A model generated the notes under the pieces. The model was not told the DNA's origin and did no database searches. It worked only from the letters and a program-made list of their open reading frames with translations. Shown here in pieces: positions 59,738 to 64,000 of a stretch of 64,000 nucleotides of DNA (position 1 is the stretch's first letter; each line of letters starts with the position of its first letter). Source of the DNA: Symbiodinium natans (lineage: Eukaryota; Sar; Dinophyceae; Suessiales; Symbiodiniaceae); assembly GCA_905221605.1 (NCBI GenBank), contig CAJNDS010002120.1, forward strand, positions 282,501 to 346,500, read 5' to 3'. Position numbers and translations under genes: made by a program.

Positions 59738-62700
59738 CTATCGGGCACATTGGAAGATCACATTGCATTGGAAGTAATGTCTGGAGGGGGAGGACCTGTC
59801 ACACCACGGGCAGATGCCATTTCGGAGGAGTCGGGGCTTGACCTGTGCACATCGCTCCTCAAGTTTGCCGTTGGCGGTGACTGCCCACACGTCCTTGTGG
59901 GCCCTAACTATGTGTCGCTTCAGAGCCGTGGGATCGGCGATCCATCGCTTGCAAACACAGCAGTGTTGCTTGAGGGACGACACAACATCGGCATCTAGCA
60001 GACTTTTCCAGCCTTGTTGCCGAGCTACATCAAGAACCAGCTTTTGGGCTATGGGAGGCGGCTCATTTGCAGTGGCCTCCTCTGGAGCTTTTGGATTGGC
60101 GCTAGTATCTGCTTCGGGGCCGACCGCGGCTCCCTGAGTACTGCATTCCGGATAAAGAACAGGGCAGTATCCTTTTTCAATATGTGCTTTAAGCCCAATC
60201 CATGCCCCGTATTTGAATTTACAGAAGGCACACTGGGGCAGACCATTCAGTGCGTGGTTTGCCGGATCAAAATTGAGCAGTTCTGGCTTATCTTCTGGGT
60301 GCTTCCATGCCTTATGCTGTCGGAGGCTAGTGATAGTGCGAAATTGCTGACTGCAACGCGGACAGGTATAAGGGTCTGACTCCTTATCTTCAGGAAGCTG
60401 CTCACCTGCATTCATCGAATGGAGTGAGTTGATAGCCAGCGCGAGCTGCGCCCGGACCTGTGGAAGGGCCCTAATGTCGCTGGGGCACTCTGCTGCAACT
60501 GTCTCAAGTGCGTCATGCATTCTCTGGCCTTGGTGAGCGAGCGCCTGTAGGGGGTCCTCAGCATTGAGATGCTTCTGGATCTGTTCATTGGTCACTAGGG
60601 TAAGATGCGCCGGCTTTTTGGCAATAGCCCGCATCTGTCTGGCAGCCATTGCACGAAGATGCTTGCGTCCTGTGGGTCTAACACCCACCGCCAGTAGCCC
60701 GTGCGCTGCTGAGCTCCACACCCCGGCTCTCCAGATTTGGTACCTGGGACGGTTGTGCGTTACGCGTCTAGAGTTGATGGCTTTGCGAAGCTGGCTATAT
60801 TGACCCCTCGCCTTACGCATACGTAGCTGGACAGTTTTCTCCTGGGCATCTCTATAGGAAATGACGGTACCAAGGTACTGATGTGTTTTCCTGAGGGGGA
60901 TCAGAATCTGCTCGCCGTGTTGCATGAAGGCAAGGTGTGGGAGTCTATCCTTGAAGACTTTAAGTTTCTGCAAAATCCTAATGGCATCTGCTCCCTTGGC
61001 GTGACACAGCACGACCGATTTGGTTGCGCTGAGAGTCATACCGTGGTCGTTAAAGGTTTGCACGACTTTTTGGATGCCGCTAATGGCACCCAGAAGGTCT
61101 TCGGCGCTTTTTAACGTCCATGCAGCTAAGGCGTCGTCGGCGTAAAAAGTGAACAGCTGCGTTACCCAGTCCCAGCCTAGGCGCTCCGCTGGTGTGTCGA
61201 TGATAGCAATTGTGTGTGCCACAAACAAATACGGCGCGACCGTACAGCCTTGTTTGATGCCTCGCGTGGTCGTGACGTGGTCTTCATGAACGCCCACTGA
61301 GCAGTGACACCTTGCCTCAAAATGGAACTGCATAAGAAGTTGCACCAGCGTTTCGGAGACCCCTAGGCGTCTCAGGCTAGTGGCAAGGGCAGTGCGAGGT
61401 ACATTGTCGAACGCCCCCTCAAGGTCAAGGGAGAAGCATATGCCTCCTGCGCATTTAACCTGGGTAGCTCCGGCATGAAGGTCATATATGCTTTGTTTGC
61501 TCAGGGTCGCATACGCACGTGCCTCTCTCAGGTGGTTATGCACTCTCAGTAAGGCGTCTAGAACCCCTCTGCCGGCAGTATATGCAAATTGCGGTCGAGT
61601 GACCAGCGCTTCCTCAAGAAGTGGTCGGATGTGTTCTCTCAGCAGAGCACATACCGATTTCGAGAGAGGGTGGGAGAGTCCTATGGGACGAAGCCCGGAC
61701 GGGCGGCTGGGGTCTTTCTGTGGTTTAGGCAACCATACGAGGTATGTGTCTTTCCACACGTGTGGGATGACGCAGAGGGAATCCTCCCCCCAGGATCGCA
61801 TCAGGATGGGTTCCAGTGTTTTGGCTACCTGGTCACGGCACAATCTCCAAACTGCTGCCGGGGCCGACATCTTCGGCACCCCTTTGCGAAATGGTAGTTT
61901 TCCTAGGGCCCAAACGAGGTCTTTGGCCTGAACAAGAATGGGTTCAGTGACTCGGTGATTGGGCAAATAGTCTTCTCCTTGACAAAACTTGTTTCTGCTG
62001 TGCTTAATGAGCTCAGCCAGTTGTTCTTTGGGAGTGAGGATTTCTCCCTTTTCGCTGCGAATGTGTGTGCGCGCGAAGGGTTTCCAGGGAGCTAATTTTC
62101 TAGCGCTCATCCACACTTTCCTTTGATCACCCTTAGCGGCAGCAACTTGTAGGTCCTCGGCGACAGCCTGCAGCTTTTCACGCTTAATTTTCTTGGCAGT
62201 TTGTTTCATCGCTTTAGAGGCCACGCGAAACTCAGTGTACTTTTTCCATTTCCGGAGAGTTTCGATTAAGCTGTTCGCTTTGGTGGATTTCCATTCCTTG
62301 TACTTAGCCCACATCTCTTTCGCGGTGTGCTTAAACTGCGGATTCTGCGAAACGCGGTTGTCAACTTCAGGTTCGGGAGGGTAGACGGTTTGCATGTGTT
62401 CTTTCATGATCTCATCCACCTGCCGCGTAAAGCTGTGAAGATGCAAGTCAGGGTCCAGCTTCTGAATATCCGCGTCGATGAGGTGCTTTAACTTCTTAGC
62501 CCGATCATCTGCCTGCGCAATGGAGTCTTGGATGCATTGCCTAGACGCCATCGAAGGTTTGACTGGGTTCGGGAGACGACATGGCGCGACTCTACGGATG
62601 TGAGCCTGCACTGGGATGTGGTGATTGGCCTTCCACTTTCCGAGGGCGACTTGATGCATGGGTCTGCTGTGTCTAGCAGTGCGAGTCGCGTGCTGAACCC

Positions 62701-64000
62701 TACACGCAACGAAATCCAATTGTGTTTTGGTGCCTTGGCGCACGCACGTATGTGCCGGAGTGCAGTTCCACGTATTGAGGAGAGTGAGGCCGAAGTCCTG
62801 GAGTATTCCCAGAAAGTCATCTTCGTCAGGCGATCCCTCTACTTTGGCTACAACGGCACTACCTATCAATCCCCTCGAGGTTTTGATGGAGCAGTTGAAG
62901 TCTCCCGCAATGATCAAGTCGTTCCGTTGTGGACTCTTCATGATGCTAGACCGTATCGCATCCCAGATTGAGGCCCGAGCTTTCAGGTTCTCGGCTTTGT
63001 CAATGTTTGTCCTCCACACATGCTGGTAGACATTCAGAAGATCGGAGCCGTTCTGTTGGTGATGCAGTCGAACCGAGAGTACTCTGCCTTGCCTAAGAAC
63101 CCTGTAACTAACATTATCTTGCTTGCAGACATTCTGATGAATCAGAGTGGCAACTCCTGAGCATTTGTCTTTGCCTGTAGCCCCTGAGGAGACGACGAAC
63201 CAGGGGCCGGACGAGAAAGTGCGGCACCCCTCCTGTTTCCAGTGTGTTTCTTGCACGAACACAATGTCAAAGTCATCTGGTTTCTCACTTAACCATGACA
63301 TGAGTTCTTGCCAGGCCGCCTGCGACCCCCCGCTCATGTTCCAGGTGAGACATCTAAGGTGAGATGCTTTGTCAGATTTGGGATGCTTTGTGGGTTTAGC
63401 CGGCCGGTCATTCGGCCCCAGCTGGTGTATGCCCCCTGTGGTTTTTGTCAGTGTTTCCCTAGTGTACCATCTGCCCTTATAGTGAGTGCCGCCTGTGGCA
63501 TAGGCTCGTGCGCGAGCTCGTCGCAGCGATCTCTTGGCGATCCACCCGATGCTGTTGTGGTGATTACGTATTGCCTGGCCAGTGTCTTCGCCCATTCTAT
63601 TGGACTGTTGGGGCCGATGTTGTGTGGCTCCCACCACGGTACTGGAACCCGTGGTAACCCTCACGTCTGCTCGACCCCCATTTGCTGTCACGAAGCTTCC
63701 ACAAAGGATAAGAATCCACATCCAGAAGAGACTTCGAAAGCTTGGGGCCCAGCCGCTGGACTTGGGACCAGCGCGGCTCGGTGATGTGCGTCTGGCGGGC
63801 TCACCCCTCTGTGTTGTAAGTATTTTAGTAGTGCACGTGGCATGTGTGCTGATGATGTAGGGTCTCCTTCTGTAGCAACCTCTGATTCTCCTGGTGCAGA
63901 GCCATTTAGTTAGTCTATCTCTTTGCAACGATAGAAGCCTGCCTGCATAACCATACCCACCGACCAAAAACACTCCCAGCAGAAGAATGTGTCCCCATCT
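59738..64000 (-). CDS. LINE endonuclease/reverse transcriptase/zinc-finger protein (5' incomplete)
   Basis: Open from the right window edge to TAG at 59740-59738. Numbering from 63973: AP-endonuclease motifs TWNMS (N212), VQETHW (E242), AGDFN (D358, N360), QLDFVAC (D420) and NHHIPV (H452). The reverse transcriptase follows, with PKPQKDPSRPSGLRPI (750-764), SLDLEGAFDNV (D850), GIKQGC (905-910) and FYADD (943-947). Four C-terminal zinc-finger-like motifs start near 1204, 1248, 1338 and 1388. The protein nicks the target and copies the element RNA there. The first about 200 residues have one hydrophobic segment (79-97) and may be untranslated sequence. All catalytic residues look intact. Confidence 0.93.
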   Translation of the reverse strand, partial: RWGHILLLGVFLVGGYGYAGRLLSLQRDRLTKWLCTRRIRGCYRRRPYIISTHATCTTKILTTQRGEPARRTSPSRAGPKSSGWAPSFRSLFWMWILILCGSFVTANGGRADVRVTTGSSTVVGATQHRPQQSNRMGEDTGQAIRNHHNSIGWIAKRSLRRARARAYATGGTHYKGRWYTRETLTKTTGGIHQLGPNDRPAKPTKHPKSDKASHLRCLTWNMSGGSQAAWQELMSWLSEKPDDFDIVFVQETHWKQEGCRTFSSGPWFVVSSGATGKDKCSGVATLIHQNVCKQDNVSYRVLRQGRVLSVRLHHQQNGSDLLNVYQHVWRTNIDKAENLKARASIWDAIRSSIMKSPQRNDLIIAGDFNCSIKTSRGLIGSAVVAKVEGSPDEDDFLGILQDFGLTLLNTWNCTPAHTCVRQGTKTQLDFVACRVQHATRTARHSRPMHQVALGKWKANHHIPVQAHIRRVAPCRLPNPVKPSMASRQCIQDSIAQADDRAKKLKHLIDADIQKLDPDLHLHSFTRQVDEIMKEHMQTVYPPEPEVDNRVSQNPQFKHTAKEMWAKYKEWKSTKANSLIETLRKWKKYTEFRVASKAMKQTAKKIKREKLQAVAEDLQVAAAKGDQRKVWMSARKLAPWKPFARTHIRSEKGEILTPKEQLAELIKHSRNKFCQGEDYLPNHRVTEPILVQAKDLVWALGKLPFRKGVPKMSAPAAVWRLCRDQVAKTLEPILMRSWGEDSLCVIPHVWKDTYLVWLPKPQKDPSRPSGLRPIGLSHPLSKSVCALLREHIRPLLEEALVTRPQFAYTAGRGVLDALLRVHNHLREARAYATLSKQSIYDLHAGATQVKCAGGICFSLDLEGAFDNVPRTALATSLRRLGVSETLVQLLMQFHFEARCHCSVGVHEDHVTTTRGIKQGCTVAPYLFVAHTIAIIDTPAERLGWDWVTQLFTFYADDALAAWTLKSAEDLLGAISGIQKVVQTFNDHGMTLSATKSVVLCHAKGADAIRILQKLKVFKDRLPHLAFMQHGEQILIPLRKTHQYLGTVISYRDAQEKTVQLRMRKARGQYSQLRKAINSRRVTHNRPRYQIWRAGVWSSAAHGLLAVGVRPTGRKHLRAMAARQMRAIAKKPAHLTLVTNEQIQKHLNAEDPLQALAHQGQRMHDALETVAAECPSDIRALPQVRAQLALAINSLHSMNAGEQLPEDKESDPYTCPRCSQQFRTITSLRQHKAWKHPEDKPELLNFDPANHALNGLPQCAFCKFKYGAWIGLKAHIEKGYCPVLYPECSTQGAAVGPEADTSANPKAPEEATANEPPPIAQKLVLDVARQQGWKSLLDADVVSSLKQHCCVCKRWIADPTALKRHIVRAHKDVWAVTANGKLEERCAQVKPRLLRNGICPWCDRSSPSRHYFQCNVIFQCAR

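Larger units (their letters stand above)
57900..64000 (-). mobile_element. non-LTR retrotransposon (LINE) with a deubiquitinase-like domain, partial
   Basis: The minus-strand order is: AP-endonuclease, reverse transcriptase, C2H2/CCHC zinc fingers, in-frame TAG, second ORF, USP-like domain. The 5' end continues beyond the right edge and the 3' end is not defined. The main ORF, second ORF and C-terminal USP segment share one frame; only the middle of the USP domain is shifted by one base. No poly(A) or target duplication was found. The endonuclease plus RT layout fits the APE-type LINEs. I do not recognise a named clade with this C-terminal domain. Confidence 0.85.

Noticed and set aside
58871-59768. 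461-codon frame overlapping LINE ORF2, as a dual-coding gene
   Set aside because: Only its last third (the USP Cys and Q boxes) looks like protein. The overlapping part is Arg/Gly/Pro-rich, as expected of a shadow frame in GC-rich coding DNA.
63560-64000. N-terminal hydrophobic segment of the LINE ORF as a signal peptide
   Set aside because: The frame has no fixed start within the window, and the first about 200 residues precede the endonuclease without recognisable homology; they may be untranslated.

Overview
This window looks like nuclear DNA from a dinoflagellate. Four observations support that. There are many internal arrays of the TTTAGGG/CCCTAAA telomere repeat. A 15-nt match to the 3' end of the dinoflagellate spliced leader lies just upstream of a retroposed reading frame (23518-23532, minus strand). 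Host-type exons appear to use GC-AG introns with a G after the acceptor. Finally, the Ty1/copia and LINE-type elements carry extra enzyme domains. The genus cannot be fixed from the sequence. Ordinary host genes are sparse and split into small exons; most of the window is repeats and mobile elements.

Layout: 1-1.1 kb is a foldback repeat region, followed by a GA-rich minisatellite. From 1.7 to 6.5 kb there are telomere-repeat arrays, short hairpin elements and little coding signal. From 6.6 to 9.8 kb there is a mosaic minisatellite with a 436-bp higher-order repeat, followed by a 14-bp satellite to 10.24 kb. From 10.3 to 20 kb there are telomere arrays, simple repeats and no convincing gene. 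From 20.2 to 23.5 kb, minus strand, lies a degenerate retroposed element that starts at a spliced-leader relic and encodes a gag-like N-terminus, a cysteine/histidine cluster and a C5-methyltransferase-like domain. From 24 to 31 kb there are more telomere arrays, two exons of a coiled-coil protein (26.5-26.9 kb) and two exons of a cupin/JmjC-like protein (28.4-29.05 kb).

A structurally complete Ty1/copia element occupies 31,707-37,930 (minus strand). It has identical 112-bp LTRs, a CCAGT target duplication, a primer-binding site and a polypurine tract. Its open frames run gag, zinc knuckle plus protease, integrase, a methyltransferase-like domain fused upstream of the reverse transcriptase, then RNase H. 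These frames are interrupted by frame changes and one in-frame TAG even though the LTRs are identical.

From 38 to 52 kb there is mostly simple-sequence DNA, hairpin elements, one 100-N gap and a few weak exon candidates. A multi-exon minus-strand gene at about 52.4-54.96 kb appears to encode a proline-rich protein with a CCCH-like zinc motif typical of dinoflagellates. From 55 to 57 kb, telomere arrays sit between short direct duplications, as expected for telomere repeats inserted at repaired breaks.

From about 57.9 kb to the right edge, a non-LTR retrotransposon on the minus strand encodes an AP-endonuclease/reverse transcriptase/zinc-finger protein. After one in-frame TAG comes a second frame, and then a USP-type (peptidase C19) deubiquitinase-like domain with recognisable Cys, Gln-His-Asp and His boxes. 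The most notable theme is three unrelated mobile elements carrying host-enzyme domains: two methyltransferase-like and one deubiquitinase-like.
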